NCBI RefSeq assembly: GCF_025149465.1
Contig: NZ_CP102275.1
Location: 2,243,596-2,307,595 of the forward strand
Reading direction: 5' to 3'
Length of the DNA stretch: 64,000 bases
DNA from: Thomasclavelia spiroformis DSM 1552
GTDB lineage: Bacteria > Bacillota_I > Bacilli_A > Erysipelotrichales > Coprobacillaceae
Shown: positions 8,954 through 17,023 of the stretch, piece after piece
How positions within the stretch are numbered: position 1 is the stretch's first letter
Layout: each line of letters begins with the position of its first letter
The notes under the pieces: model-generated
What the model was told of the DNA's origin: nothing
What the model saw: the letters and a program-made list of their open reading frames with translations, nothing else
Database searches by the model: none
Program-made: the position numbers and the translations under genes

Positions 8954-9766
8954 TTATTTTAGAATAATATTCAAAACAGCACAACTTTCAGGCATATGAA
9001 TAATCCCAACATTAGCCCTAACTTTTATTTTAATACTTGTTTGTAAGATTCTTTCTTCTTTACAATAGTGAAATTTTAATCTATCAATAGGAATAATATA
9101 GCTATTTTTTATATTTTGGCTACTAATAAATTCTTGATCAAGCATATATTTTAATGATTCAACTTGACCTTTTAAAATTATATTCCCTAACAAAGATTCA
9201 TGTTCAATTTCTTTTGGAAATAAGATTAAATTTCCTTTTCCATTATTAATTTCTAATATGCCCGGATGCACAAAACCATCATTAGCCATTGATATTTCAA
9301 GCTTATTTAGCTTATAGATAGTAAAAGCAAATTGATATTTTCCATCTTCTAAATTAACAGTTAACATATCTCCACTAATACTTTTTATTTTATCAATTTT
9401 TTCAAATAATTTTTTCTTATATAAATCACTAATTAAATTATAACGAGTTTTATTTGATAGTACTAAAACTAACGTTAAAGCTTCCTGGTATGCTTCTTCA
9501 TCACTCAAATTTGAAATATTTTTTAACCATAATTTAATTTCTGCAATATCTTTAAAATAATTTTTTGCCAGTTTTTCCCCTTTGGTAGATAATATTCCTT
9601 TCCCTTTTTGAATTATTAAATTTTCATGATAAAAAATATTTAAAACTCGACTAAATGTTGACTTAGAAACTCCAAATTCTTCAGCCAATCTTGTAACTGT
9701 ACAATTAGTTTCTTTTTGTTTATATAAAAATAATAGATATGCTAATTTTTCTTTTGTTATTTCCAT
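8954..9766 (-). CDS. DtxR/MarR-like winged-helix regulator with an uncharacterised C-terminal domain
   Basis: 270 residues. Residues 1-75 form a winged helix (LAYLLFLYKQ, VTRLAEEFGVSKSTFSRVLN, LIIQKGKGILSTKGEKLA) with the layout of MntR/DtxR-type regulators, where LSTKGEKLA closes the wing. Residues 75-130 resemble the helical dimerisation region but lack the full set of His/Glu/Asp metal ligands I would expect in MntR. The last 140 residues, mainly beta-strand, are not recognised. It lies just upstream of the heme operon on the same strand, whose promoter carries DtxR-type palindromes, so control of heme or iron uptake is the best guess. Ribosome site AGGAGG before the ATG. Ligand unknown. 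Confidence 0.7.
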   Translation of the reverse strand: MEITKEKLAYLLFLYKQKETNCTVTRLAEEFGVSKSTFSRVLNIFYHENLIIQKGKGILSTKGEKLAKNYFKDIAEIKLWLKNISNLSDEEAYQEALTLVLVLSNKTRYNLISDLYKKKLFEKIDKIKSISGDMLTVNLEDGKYQFAFTIYKLNKLEISMANDGFVHPGILEINNGKGNLILFPKEIEHESLLGNIILKGQVESLKYMLDQEFISSQNIKNSYIIPIDRLKFHYCKEERILQTSIKIKVRANVGIIHMPESCAVLNIILK

Positions 9767-9843
9767 ATTTCCTCCTATCGCTTAACAAAGTTATATTCAT
9801 CTAACATATTATCATTTTTTAATTAATAATTAAATAGAAGCAT

Positions 9844-9878
9844 AAAAAAAGATCAACTTAATTAAACTTAAGTTGATC
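9844..9878 (-). terminator. Terminator of the aldolase gene
   Basis: On the minus strand an 11-bp stem (GATCAACTTAA / TTAAGTTGATC) is followed by seven T residues, just after the aldolase stop codon. It separates the aldolase from the regulator downstream. Confidence 0.85.
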
Positions 9879-9885
9879 AAATATA

Positions 9886-10734
9886 CTATGCTTTATTTAC
9901 ACTTCCAACAACATGCATTTTAGACATTACATATTTTTTAACCTCTTCACGTCCAACACTGCAATATTTTTTTGGATCAATAGCATCAGGATTTTTATCT
10001 AAATATTCTTTTACTCCTTTTGAAAAAGCAATTCTCAAATCAGTTGCATAATTAACTTTACAAATACCACGTTTTACACACTCACTTACCGTTTCATCCG
10101 GAACACCAGAAGTACCATGTAATACTAATGGAACTGAAACAACTTCTTTGATTTCACTAAGACGATCTAAATCTAACTTAGGTTCTCCTTTGTAAACCCC
10201 ATGAGCTGTTCCAATAGCAACAGCTAAAGAACCAACTCCTGTTCTTTCTACAAATTCTTTTGCTTCTAATGGATCTGTATATCCTCCATCTCCACCATCT
10301 AAATCATCTTCTTTTCCGCCAACTTTTCCTAATTCGGCTTCAACGCTAACTTTTGAAGGATTACAAGCATCAACTACCGCTTTTGTTAATTTAATGTTAT
10401 CTTCAAATGATTCATGTGATCCATCAATCATAATAGATGTATAACCTACTCTTAATGCTTGCATTGCAAGTTCAAAACTATTTCCATGATCTAAATGAAT
10501 TGCAACAGGAACACTTGCATTCTGCGCAGCTACTTTTGCATTTGCATAAAAATACTCTAAACTTGCATATTTTACAGTTGAAGGTGTAGTTTGCATAATT
10601 ACTGGAGATTTCAATTCTTCAGCTGCAGCTACTACAGCCATAACCATTTCCATGTTTTCGACATTGAATGCTCCAATTGCATATTTGTTTTTTTGTGCAT
10701 CTAATAAAATCTCTTTTGTTGTAACTAATGGCAT
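9886..10734 (-). CDS. fba: Class II fructose-/tagatose-bisphosphate aldolase
   Basis: 282 residues of a complete class II aldolase. Zinc and catalytic motifs are visible: HLDHGNSFE, VEAELGKVGGKEDD, AIGTAHGVYKGEP, LHGTSGVPD and VNYATDLR. The enzyme cleaves a ketose 1,6-bisphosphate to DHAP and glyceraldehyde 3-phosphate. Length (282) and the KVGGKEDD loop resemble both housekeeping FbaA of Firmicutes and GatY/KbaY. It is transcribed divergently from gatZ/kbaZ, the partner of the tagatose enzyme, so GatY is a real possibility. The start at 10734 (MPLVTTKE) is chosen for its AAGAGGAAT ribosome site and family length; an open extension upstream adds 25 unlike residues. Confidence 0.9.
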   Translation of the reverse strand: MPLVTTKEILLDAQKNKYAIGAFNVENMEMVMAVVAAAEELKSPVIMQTTPSTVKYASLEYFYANAKVAAQNASVPVAIHLDHGNSFELAMQALRVGYTSIMIDGSHESFEDNIKLTKAVVDACNPSKVSVEAELGKVGGKEDDLDGGDGGYTDPLEAKEFVERTGVGSLAVAIGTAHGVYKGEPKLDLDRLSEIKEVVSVPLVLHGTSGVPDETVSECVKRGICKVNYATDLRIAFSKGVKEYLDKNPDAIDPKKYCSVGREEVKKYVMSKMHVVGSVNKA

Positions 10735-10879
10735 ATTAATTCCTCTTTTCTTATCAATTCTTGATACGATTATAACATATTTTTTTAATTTGTATATTAT
10801 TTTGTTCAATATTTATATTATTTAAAATATATGTAAAAAGTGCAAATTAATTCTTAACAATTCTAAATACTATTTTATA

Positions 10880-10912
10880 TATAATTGCTATGATATCCTC
10901 GAAAGGAGATTA
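10880..10912 (+). promoter_or_regulatory. -10 box and strong ribosome site for gatZ
   Basis: TATAAT (10880-10885) and GAAAGGAG (10901-10908) precede the ATG at 10918. No good -35 box is seen at 17 bases; TTAACA lies 20 bases upstream. Confidence 0.4.
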
Positions 10913-10917
10913 GAAAC

Positions 10918-12240
10918 ATGAATAATAATCCATTAAAAAAACTCGTAACTCTTCAAAAAGAAGGTAAAGCAGTAGGTATTTATTCAGCATGTAGTGCTAA
11001 TAAATATGTAATTGAGGCAACATTAAAACGTGGTAAACAAGATAATTCTTGTGTTTTAATTGAAAGTACTGCAAATCAATGTGATCAAAATGGTGGTTAT
11101 ACAGGTATGACACCATTAGATTTTAAAAACTTTGTATTAGAAATTGCTGATAAAGTTGGTTTTGACAAAAATAAGTTATTTTTAGGGGGAGATCACTTAG
11201 GACCTCTTACTTGGACTCATCTTAATGAAAAAGAAGCAATGGAAAATGCAACAGAATTAATTAAACATTATGTAGGAGCTGGTTTTACAAAAATTCATAT
11301 TGATACAAGTATGAAAGTAAACGATGATGATCCAGATACTCGTTTAAGCGATGAAACTATCGCTAAACGTGGTGCTTATTTAGCAAAAGTTGCGCAAGAT
11401 ACTTATGCTGAATTATTAAAAAAAGATCCAGAAGCAATTGCTCCAATTTATATTGTTGGTAGTGAAGTACCAATTCCTGGAGGAGCTGTTGGTAGTGAGG
11501 ATAATGGTGTTGAAGTAACTAAAGTTGAAGATTTTAAGGCAACTGTTGCAACATTTGAAAAAGCATTTTTAGATAATGATTTAAAAGATGCTTGGGGTAA
11601 TGTTATTGCTGTTGTAGTACAACCTGGTGTAGAAGAAAAAGATTCTGGATGTACTGAATATGATCGTGAAAAAGCTAAAGAATTAATGGCTTCTATTAAA
11701 GAATATCCTAATTTAATCTTTGAAGGTCACTCTACTGATTATCAAACAAAAATTAAATTAAAAGAATTAGTAGAAGATGGTGTTGGTATTTTAAAAGTAG
11801 GTCCAGGCTTAACTTTCGCAATGCGTGAAGCTTTATTTGCATTAGCTCATATCGAAGAAGAATTATTATATGGTAGAGATGTTAAAACTAGTAATCTAAT
11901 TGAAACATTAGATAAAGCAATGTTAAATGATGATAAATATTGGAAAAAACATTATCAAGGAACTGATTTAGAAATTCGTTTAAAACGTAAATATTCTTTC
12001 TCAGATAGATGCCGTTATTACATGCCATTACCAGAAGTAAATGATGCAATTAATACATTAATTGATAATTTAAATACATATGGTATACCTTTAAATCTTT
12101 TAAGTCAATTTATGCCTATTCAATATACAAAGGTACGTGAAGGTAAACTTGATAATAATCCAGAAGCATTAATTATTGATCGTATCATTAATACTATTGA
12201 TGAATATTTGTATGCAACAAATCAAAGTGAATTGTATTAA
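10918..12240 (+). CDS. gatZ: Tagatose-bisphosphate aldolase non-catalytic subunit (GatZ/KbaZ)
   Basis: 440 residues matching the GatZ/KbaZ family along the whole length: IYSACSANKYVIEATL near the start, LLFLGGDHLGPLTW-type segment (FLGGDHLGPLTWTHLN), IHIDTSMKVNDDD, YIVGSEVPIPGGA and VVVQPGVEEKD. The subunit itself does not cleave sugar but is required for activity or stability of the GatY/KbaY catalytic subunit, which makes DHAP and glyceraldehyde 3-phosphate from tagatose 1,6-bisphosphate. It lies next to a class II aldolase and in a cluster with nagA, agaS and PTS genes, so its role here is the last step of N-acetylgalactosamine or galactosamine catabolism. A bidirectional terminator follows. 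Confidence 0.9.
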   Translation: MNNNPLKKLVTLQKEGKAVGIYSACSANKYVIEATLKRGKQDNSCVLIESTANQCDQNGGYTGMTPLDFKNFVLEIADKVGFDKNKLFLGGDHLGPLTWTHLNEKEAMENATELIKHYVGAGFTKIHIDTSMKVNDDDPDTRLSDETIAKRGAYLAKVAQDTYAELLKKDPEAIAPIYIVGSEVPIPGGAVGSEDNGVEVTKVEDFKATVATFEKAFLDNDLKDAWGNVIAVVVQPGVEEKDSGCTEYDREKAKELMASIKEYPNLIFEGHSTDYQTKIKLKELVEDGVGILKVGPGLTFAMREALFALAHIEEELLYGRDVKTSNLIETLDKAMLNDDKYWKKHYQGTDLEIRLKRKYSFSDRCRYYMPLPEVNDAINTLIDNLNTYGIPLNLLSQFMPIQYTKVREGKLDNNPEALIIDRIINTIDEYLYATNQSELY

Positions 12241-12256
12241 TTTATAATAGTGAAAT

Positions 12257-12291
12257 AAAAAGTTATAACAAACTAATTGTTATAACTTTTT
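12257..12291. terminator. Terminator after gatZ
   Basis: A 15-bp perfect stem (AAAAAGTTATAACAA / TTGTTATAACTTTTT) with A and T tracts on the two arms, so it can act in both directions. Confidence 0.8.
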
Positions 12292-12301
12292 ATTATAAAA
12301 A

Positions 12302-12333
12302 AACTGATATATCAACATGTAAATATATCAGTT
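12302..12333 (-). terminator. Terminator of the nagA unit
   Basis: An 11-bp inverted repeat (AACTGATATAT / ATATATCAGTT) lies just after the end of the minus-strand membrane-protein gene; on the minus strand a T-rich tract follows. Confidence 0.6.
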
Positions 12334-12355
12334 CTATATTTGTTTTAACTAAATA

Positions 12356-12901
12356 TTATTTCATTTTTATACATGCAATAACATTTACAATTACACAATA
12401 CATTGCCATAATACTTAAAAGTATACTAACTAATAAAATAGCAATATCTGCTTTCATAGTTATAGCGTTTAAAATAACCAAAATAGCAAATGCTAAGTAT
12501 AAAATTATTCTTAGGATTGCTTTTTTAATATCTTTAGATTCGATAATTGATTTCAACATCGTTTGTCGTTTTTCACGATTAAACTTAGTTGTCTGTCTTA
12601 AACTACGTAAAAATTTAAATCTGAATAATATTTCTGCCAATAAATAAATAGCAATACCAGTAATTACTACTTCTTTCCAACTTGGAAAATACTCAGAAAA
12701 TAAGATCATTATCATTAAAATTAATACAAAACGATTTTTATATACAAAGAATTTTCCTTCAACTTTTTTATCAATAATATATCCACACTTACTAATTGGA
12801 TCATAATAAACAGTTTGTCCTTGGCGATCTAAATAAATATTTCTTCCTGAAATATTATTACTCTTTTTATCTACTTTCTTTTGTTTATTTTGTGCCATCA
12901 A
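12356..12901 (-). CDS. Uncharacterised membrane protein with four transmembrane segments
   Basis: 181 residues that I do not recognise. The N-terminal 55 residues are hydrophilic and Lys/Asn-rich, with the segment GRNIYLDRQGQTVYYDPISK that looks like a small soluble module. Four membrane segments follow, beginning near NRFVLILMIMILF, EVVITGIAIYLLA, AILRIILYLAFAILVI and AILLVSILLSIMAMYC. The basic loop between segments 2 and 3 (RQTTKFNREKRQTM) points to the cytoplasm. It overlaps the end of nagA by 17 bases, so it is translated from the same message, but no role in amino-sugar use can be read from it. Confidence 0.7.
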   Translation of the reverse strand: MMAQNKQKKVDKKSNNISGRNIYLDRQGQTVYYDPISKCGYIIDKKVEGKFFVYKNRFVLILMIMILFSEYFPSWKEVVITGIAIYLLAEILFRFKFLRSLRQTTKFNREKRQTMLKSIIESKDIKKAILRIILYLAFAILVILNAITMKADIAILLVSILLSIMAMYCVIVNVIACIKMK

Positions 12902-14036
12902 TCATTTCTTTTCCTTTACAATATGTTTGAATTACTTCGTAATCTCTATCTAAAACAACTAAATCTCCATCATATCCAACACCGATTGCACCTTTATGAT
13001 CATCAACTTTTAAACATCTTGCTGGATTAATTGTACATGAATTAATTGCTGTATTTACTGGAACCAAAGCCTCTTCAATTAAAATTTTCAAACCTTGATT
13101 TAATTTTAATGTAGAACCAGCTAAACCACCTGTACTAGTTAAATGTGCACTTCCATCAGGATAAATTTCAATTTCATTTCCACCAAAAATAAATTTAGAG
13201 CCAACTGGTGATCCCTTTGCCATTAATGCATCAGATACCATAATACTATAGTTTGGTCCTTTAGAAGTGAAATAATTGTTTAGCGCTGCTAATGTAGAGT
13301 GATTTCCATCACAAATAATTTCACCATACATATTTCTGATTCTATATGCACCACCTACTAATCCGTTAGCACGATGATTAAATGCAGTCATTCCATTATA
13401 AACATGTGTCATTGAACGTGCTCCATAAGCATATGCCCTAACTGCTTGTTCATAAGTAGCAGCTGAATGTCCAATACTTACAACTACTCCATTTTCCGCA
13501 CAATATCTAGTAAGTGCAAAATCTTCATCTGTTTCAGTAGCCATAGTAATATATTTAATTAAACCATTAGCTGCTTTTTGATATTTTTTGAATTGTTCAA
13601 TTGTAGGTTTAACAATATGTTGTTCTGGTTGCGCTCCTTTATATACCATATCAAGATATGGACCTTCAAAGTGAATACCTAGTACTTCTGCACCTTCATA
13701 TCCTTTTTCTACAACTTTAGCAACATTTGCTACTGCATTAGTTAATACTTCCTCACTTTGAGTAATTGTTGTAGGAAGTAATGCAGTAACCCCTTCATTA
13801 ACAATATTTCTAAGCCAATATCTTAAACCATCTTCTTTAGCATCATTTGTATCAAAACCATAAGCTCCGTGACAATGAATATCAATAAATCCTGGTAATA
13901 CTCTATTATCACCATAATCTTTATCTACTTCTTTTTCATCATAATCATAAATTCCAACAATTTTACCATCAACAATTTCAATTTGTCCTGCAACAAATTG
14001 ATCTGCTAACCAAATTTTTTTACTTTGAATAATCAT
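12885..14036 (-). CDS. nagA: N-acetylglucosamine-6-phosphate deacetylase (NagA/AgaA)
   Basis: 383 residues, full length for the family. Metal and catalytic motifs of the amidohydrolase fold are present: GFIDIHCHGAYGFDTND, GIHFEGPYLD (metal-ligand Glu), VSIGHSAAT and MTHVYNGM (metal-ligand His), and VSDALMAKG (catalytic Asp). It removes the acetyl group from GlcNAc-6-P or GalNAc-6-P in the cytoplasm. Being beside agaS, gatZ and an Aga-type PTS, the GalNAc-6-P reaction (AgaA) is the likely one here, though NagA enzymes often accept both. Starts are divergent from agaS with about 235 bases between. Confidence 0.93.
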   Translation of the reverse strand: MIIQSKKIWLADQFVAGQIEIVDGKIVGIYDYDEKEVDKDYGDNRVLPGFIDIHCHGAYGFDTNDAKEDGLRYWLRNIVNEGVTALLPTTITQSEEVLTNAVANVAKVVEKGYEGAEVLGIHFEGPYLDMVYKGAQPEQHIVKPTIEQFKKYQKAANGLIKYITMATETDEDFALTRYCAENGVVVSIGHSAATYEQAVRAYAYGARSMTHVYNGMTAFNHRANGLVGGAYRIRNMYGEIICDGNHSTLAALNNYFTSKGPNYSIMVSDALMAKGSPVGSKFIFGGNEIEIYPDGSAHLTSTGGLAGSTLKLNQGLKILIEEALVPVNTAINSCTINPARCLKVDDHKGAIGVGYDGDLVVLDRDYEVIQTYCKGKEMIDGTK

Positions 14037-14204
14037 TCTATTTGCCTCCTGTTTAATTTTTGAAGTTATATCTTCAATTTCTTTTTCTTACCATACACAT
14101 TATATCATGTTATTGCAAACATTATGTATAATTTTTAATATAAATGGTAGACATTTTAATATTTATAATTTTCAACAAACTAATTATCACTTTTAGTTAA
14201 GGTA

Positions 14205-14232
14205 TTGTTTATTTAAATTTGCTTGTTATAAT
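14205..14232 (+). promoter_or_regulatory. Promoter of the agaS operon
   Basis: TTGTTT (14205-14210) and TATAAT (14227-14232) are 16 bases apart. AAAAGGAGAAG lies just before the agaS ATG at 14274. Confidence 0.6.
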
Positions 14233-14273
14233 GTGACTGTAATAATATAAAAAGAAGAAAAAGGAGAAGAAAG

Positions 14274-15461
14274 ATGACAAAAACTATTTTTGATATTAAT
14301 GAAGCTCAAATGAGTGAAACAAAGAGTACATATACTCTAACTGAAATTTATCAACAACCTGTTACATGGAAAAAAACTTGTCAACAAATTGCTGAATTAA
14401 AAGATGAATTAAAAGCATTTATTAATCAAGTAACTGCCCAAGATGATTACGATATCATTTTAACTGGAGCTGGAACAAGTGAATTTGTAGGAAATACATT
14501 ATTTTCTTATTTAAACAAAAAATTAAATTATAAAGTAAAATCATACGGAACAACTGATTTAGTTGCAACACCTGAAAATTATTTATCAAGAACTAAACCA
14601 ACATTATTAATTAGTTTTGGTAGATCAGGTAATTCTCCAGAATCTATCGGTGCTATTGATGTTGCTGAAGAAGTTTGTGACAATTTATATCATTTATTTG
14701 TAACATGCAATAAAGATGGTGCTTTATCAAAAAGAGCAAACAACAATGATCATTGTTTTGCAATCAATTTAACAGATGAAACTCATGACCAATCATTTGC
14801 AATGACTTCAAGTTTTTCTAATATGTATTTGGCAACATATTTATGCTTTAACTTAGATAACCTTGATGAAGCTATTAGTGATGTAGAAAAAATTATTGCT
14901 GCTGGACAAAATTTCTTAGACAATCAATATAGTATTGCTAAAGAAATTGTTGATAGCTATGATTTCAAACGTATTGTATATTTAGGAAGCAATGCGTTGA
15001 AAGGAATTTCTCAAGAATCAGCATTAAAAATGTTAGAATTAACAGCTGGTGAAGTTGTAACAATGTATGATACTCCTTTAGGATTTAGACATGGACCTAA
15101 ATCAATTGTTGATGACGATACATTAACAGTAATTTATATCAGCGATAATGCATATTCTCGTCAATATGAAGTTGATCTAATCAAAGAAATGAGCGGTCAA
15201 AGAAAAGGTAATAAAATCGTTGCTGTAATGAATGGAAAATGTGATGAAATTAAAGAATTAGTTGATTATGTTGTAGAATTTGACATTGACGGAAAATTTG
15301 ATAATATATTACTTGGTTTTGATTACATCATCTTAGCTCAAACTGTTGCTGTATTAAAATCATTAGCAATGGGTAAAACACCTGATAACCCTTGTCCAAC
15401 TGGAGAAGTAAATCGTGTTGTAAAAGGTGTAACATTATACCCATATAGTAAAGGAGAATAG
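14274..15461 (+). CDS. agaS: AgaS-type galactosamine-6-phosphate deaminase/isomerase (SIS domains)
   Basis: 395 residues with two SIS (sugar isomerase) domains. The first has ILTGAGTSEFVGN and LLISFGRSGNSPES; the second has VYLGSNALKGISQESALKMLELTAGEV and DTPLGFRHGPKSIVDDDTL, the block typical of AgaS and GlmS-like isomerases. In the Aga pathway AgaS converts galactosamine 6-phosphate to tagatose 6-phosphate and ammonia. The order agaS - PTS IIA - yajC-like is one operon: 5 bases separate agaS from the IIA gene and 3 bases follow to the yajC-like gene. Cytoplasmic. Confident call from family and neighbours. Confidence 0.9.
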   Translation: MTKTIFDINEAQMSETKSTYTLTEIYQQPVTWKKTCQQIAELKDELKAFINQVTAQDDYDIILTGAGTSEFVGNTLFSYLNKKLNYKVKSYGTTDLVATPENYLSRTKPTLLISFGRSGNSPESIGAIDVAEEVCDNLYHLFVTCNKDGALSKRANNNDHCFAINLTDETHDQSFAMTSSFSNMYLATYLCFNLDNLDEAISDVEKIIAAGQNFLDNQYSIAKEIVDSYDFKRIVYLGSNALKGISQESALKMLELTAGEVVTMYDTPLGFRHGPKSIVDDDTLTVIYISDNAYSRQYEVDLIKEMSGQRKGNKIVAVMNGKCDEIKELVDYVVEFDIDGKFDNILLGFDYIILAQTVAVLKSLAMGKTPDNPCPTGEVNRVVKGVTLYPYSKGE

Positions 15462-15466
15462 AAAAT

Positions 15467-15901
15467 ATGTTAGGATTAATTGTAACTGGACATGGAAACT
15501 TTGCAAGTGGCTTACAATCTTCATTAAGATTGATTGCTGGGGACAAAGAAAATATGTGCTTTGTTGATTTTGAAGAAAAAGATAGCGTTGAAGATTTAAC
15601 AGCTAAATTATCTACAGCTATCGATTCTTTATCAAATGCAGATGGAATTTTATTCTTATGTGACTTAACTGGCGGTTCACCATTTAAGACTTCTGTAGAA
15701 TTGTCTGTAAAAGATGATAAACCAATGGAAGTTATTGGTGGTGCAAATTTACCAATGATTATTGAATTATCAATGGCAAAAGATTTTATTGACTCATTGG
15801 AAACATTAACAAATATGGGACTTTCTACTGGTAAAGACAGCATTGTTAAATTCACTTTTACTGCTCATAAAGAAGAAGCAGAAGATGAGGATGGAATTTA
15901 A
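15467..15901 (+). CDS. agaF: PTS mannose-family EIIA component (AgaF-like)
   Basis: 144 residues. The N-terminus MLGLIVTGHGNFASGL holds the phosphorylated His 9, and DGILFLCDLTGGSPF is the family's second signature. EIIA takes phosphate from HPr and passes it to EIIB of the same system. The matching EIIB, EIIC and EIID genes are not in this operon but in an opposing one about 2 kb further on (17.8-20.0 kb). Gene context indicates N-acetylgalactosamine, galactosamine or a related hexosamine. Confidence 0.9.
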   Translation: MLGLIVTGHGNFASGLQSSLRLIAGDKENMCFVDFEEKDSVEDLTAKLSTAIDSLSNADGILFLCDLTGGSPFKTSVELSVKDDKPMEVIGGANLPMIIELSMAKDFIDSLETLTNMGLSTGKDSIVKFTFTAHKEEAEDEDGI

Positions 15902-15904
15902 AAA

Positions 15905-16189
15905 ATGAATTGGGAAGTCATTTTATGGACTTGTATCACTGTAGGTGTTTTACTTGCTGCAACTGGAATTATAATTATGATAATTTCAGCTCGCAACATG
16001 AAAAAACGTCGTCAAGAAGTAAGTGATGTTCATACTGCATTAAAAGTTGGAAGTAAAATACTTTTTGCAGGTGGTTTATATGGTCGTGTTATGAAAATAA
16101 ATAACGATGAGACAATTGATGTAGAAATTAGTAAAGGTGTTATAGTAAAAGCATCTAGATATAGTATACAAAACATTGAAAAGAAATAA
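15905..16189 (+). CDS. YajC-family small membrane protein inside the PTS operon
   Basis: 94 residues: one N-terminal membrane segment (about residues 7-27) and a cytoplasmic YajC domain with VGSKILFAGGLYGRV followed by DVEISKGVIVKASRYSIQNI. YajC is the auxiliary Sec-translocase subunit, yet this copy sits directly after a PTS EIIA gene, 3 bases away. YajC-like genes are also known beside mannose-family PTS genes in streptococcal hyaluronan and glycosaminoglycan clusters, so this is probably a PTS-associated paralogue rather than the housekeeping protein. Its biochemical role there is unknown. Confidence 0.82.
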   Translation: MNWEVILWTCITVGVLLAATGIIIMIISARNMKKRRQEVSDVHTALKVGSKILFAGGLYGRVMKINNDETIDVEISKGVIVKASRYSIQNIEKK

Positions 16190-16321
16190 TTAAAAAGTCT
16201 CGTAAAATCTCATAAATTAAATATCTAAAATTTATTTAAGTTTAAATTTTATTTCACTATAATTATTATCTTTATTTTTAATATTATCATGAATTCTTAA
16301 ATAATCTCAAAAAACTATTAA

Positions 16322-16370
16322 AAAGAGGGTATAACGTCCAAATTTCTTAGGCGTTATACCCTTTCTCTTT
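16322..16370. terminator. Bidirectional terminator between the agaS operon and the HAD gene
   Basis: Arms AGAGGGTATAACG (from 16324) and CGTTATACCCTTTCT (from 16352) form a long stem between two convergent genes. The stretch 16190-16321 before it holds no gene. Confidence 0.8.
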
Positions 16371-17022
16371 ACAAATACTTTTCACATTCAAATTCAGTAA
16401 AATCATTAATACAACAATCAGCTCCATAGCTAATTAAATCATTAAAATTATTTCCTATCCCAACTACCATTCCTGCACTAACTTCTTTAGCAAAACCTAT
16501 TCCAGATTTACTATCTTCAAAAATAATACACTCATTGATATCAACATCAATTAATTTTGCAGCTTTATTAAACATACTTATTTTATTATTATGACTTCCA
16601 TCATCATAAACAATTTTATTAAGATCAAACCACCTATTTAAATTAAAGGTCTTTACAAAAAAATCAATATTTTCTTTTATTGAAGCACTTGCAATTGTAA
16701 AAGGAATATTATGCTCTTTTAAATAATTAAATAGCTCGATTGCACCATTTACTAAATGTAGTTTATCTGGATTTTCTAAACAAATATCTCTATATATTGC
16801 TTCTTTACGCTTAGAATAGCTAATAATATCTTCGTCACTAATGTTTTTATTAATACAGTGTAAAATATCTCGATTATTTTTTCCATGCATCTTAACTCGC
16901 AAATCATCGTCTAAATCACTACCTGTTAACTCTTTAACCATTCTTTGCCATGCAGTATTATGAAATGGCGTATCATAAAACAAGGTTCCATTAAAATCAA
17001 AAATTACTCCTTTAAATTTCAT
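16369..17022 (-). CDS. HAD-superfamily hydrolase, beta-phosphoglucomutase-like, with DFN in motif I
   Basis: 217 residues of subfamily IA: motif I FDFNGTLFYD, cap domain, motif II TIASAS, Lys in the region before motif IV, and motif IV IIFEDSKSGIGFAKE. The nucleophile Asp 9 is present, but the second Asp of the usual DxD is Asn. The second Asp normally acts as general acid/base in phosphatases and mutases, so substrate or activity may differ. It lies one base downstream of the TPR-like gene and therefore shares its message. Substrate cannot be told. Confidence 0.8.
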   Translation of the reverse strand: MKFKGVIFDFNGTLFYDTPFHNTAWQRMVKELTGSDLDDDLRVKMHGKNNRDILHCINKNISDEDIISYSKRKEAIYRDICLENPDKLHLVNGAIELFNYLKEHNIPFTIASASIKENIDFFVKTFNLNRWFDLNKIVYDDGSHNNKISMFNKAAKLIDVDINECIIFEDSKSGIGFAKEVSAGMVVGIGNNFNDLISYGADCCINDFTEFECEKYL

Positions 17023-17023
17023 T

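Noticed and set aside
8937-8954. Palindrome ATGTTTCATTGGTGAAACAT at the end of the regulator gene
   Set aside because: It has no T-tract in the gene's direction and overlaps the stop codon, so neither a terminator nor an operator can be supported.
15328-15855. Minus-strand frame of 175 codons opposite agaS and the EIIA gene
   Set aside because: Opposes two genes with clear family motifs; it has no ribosome site.
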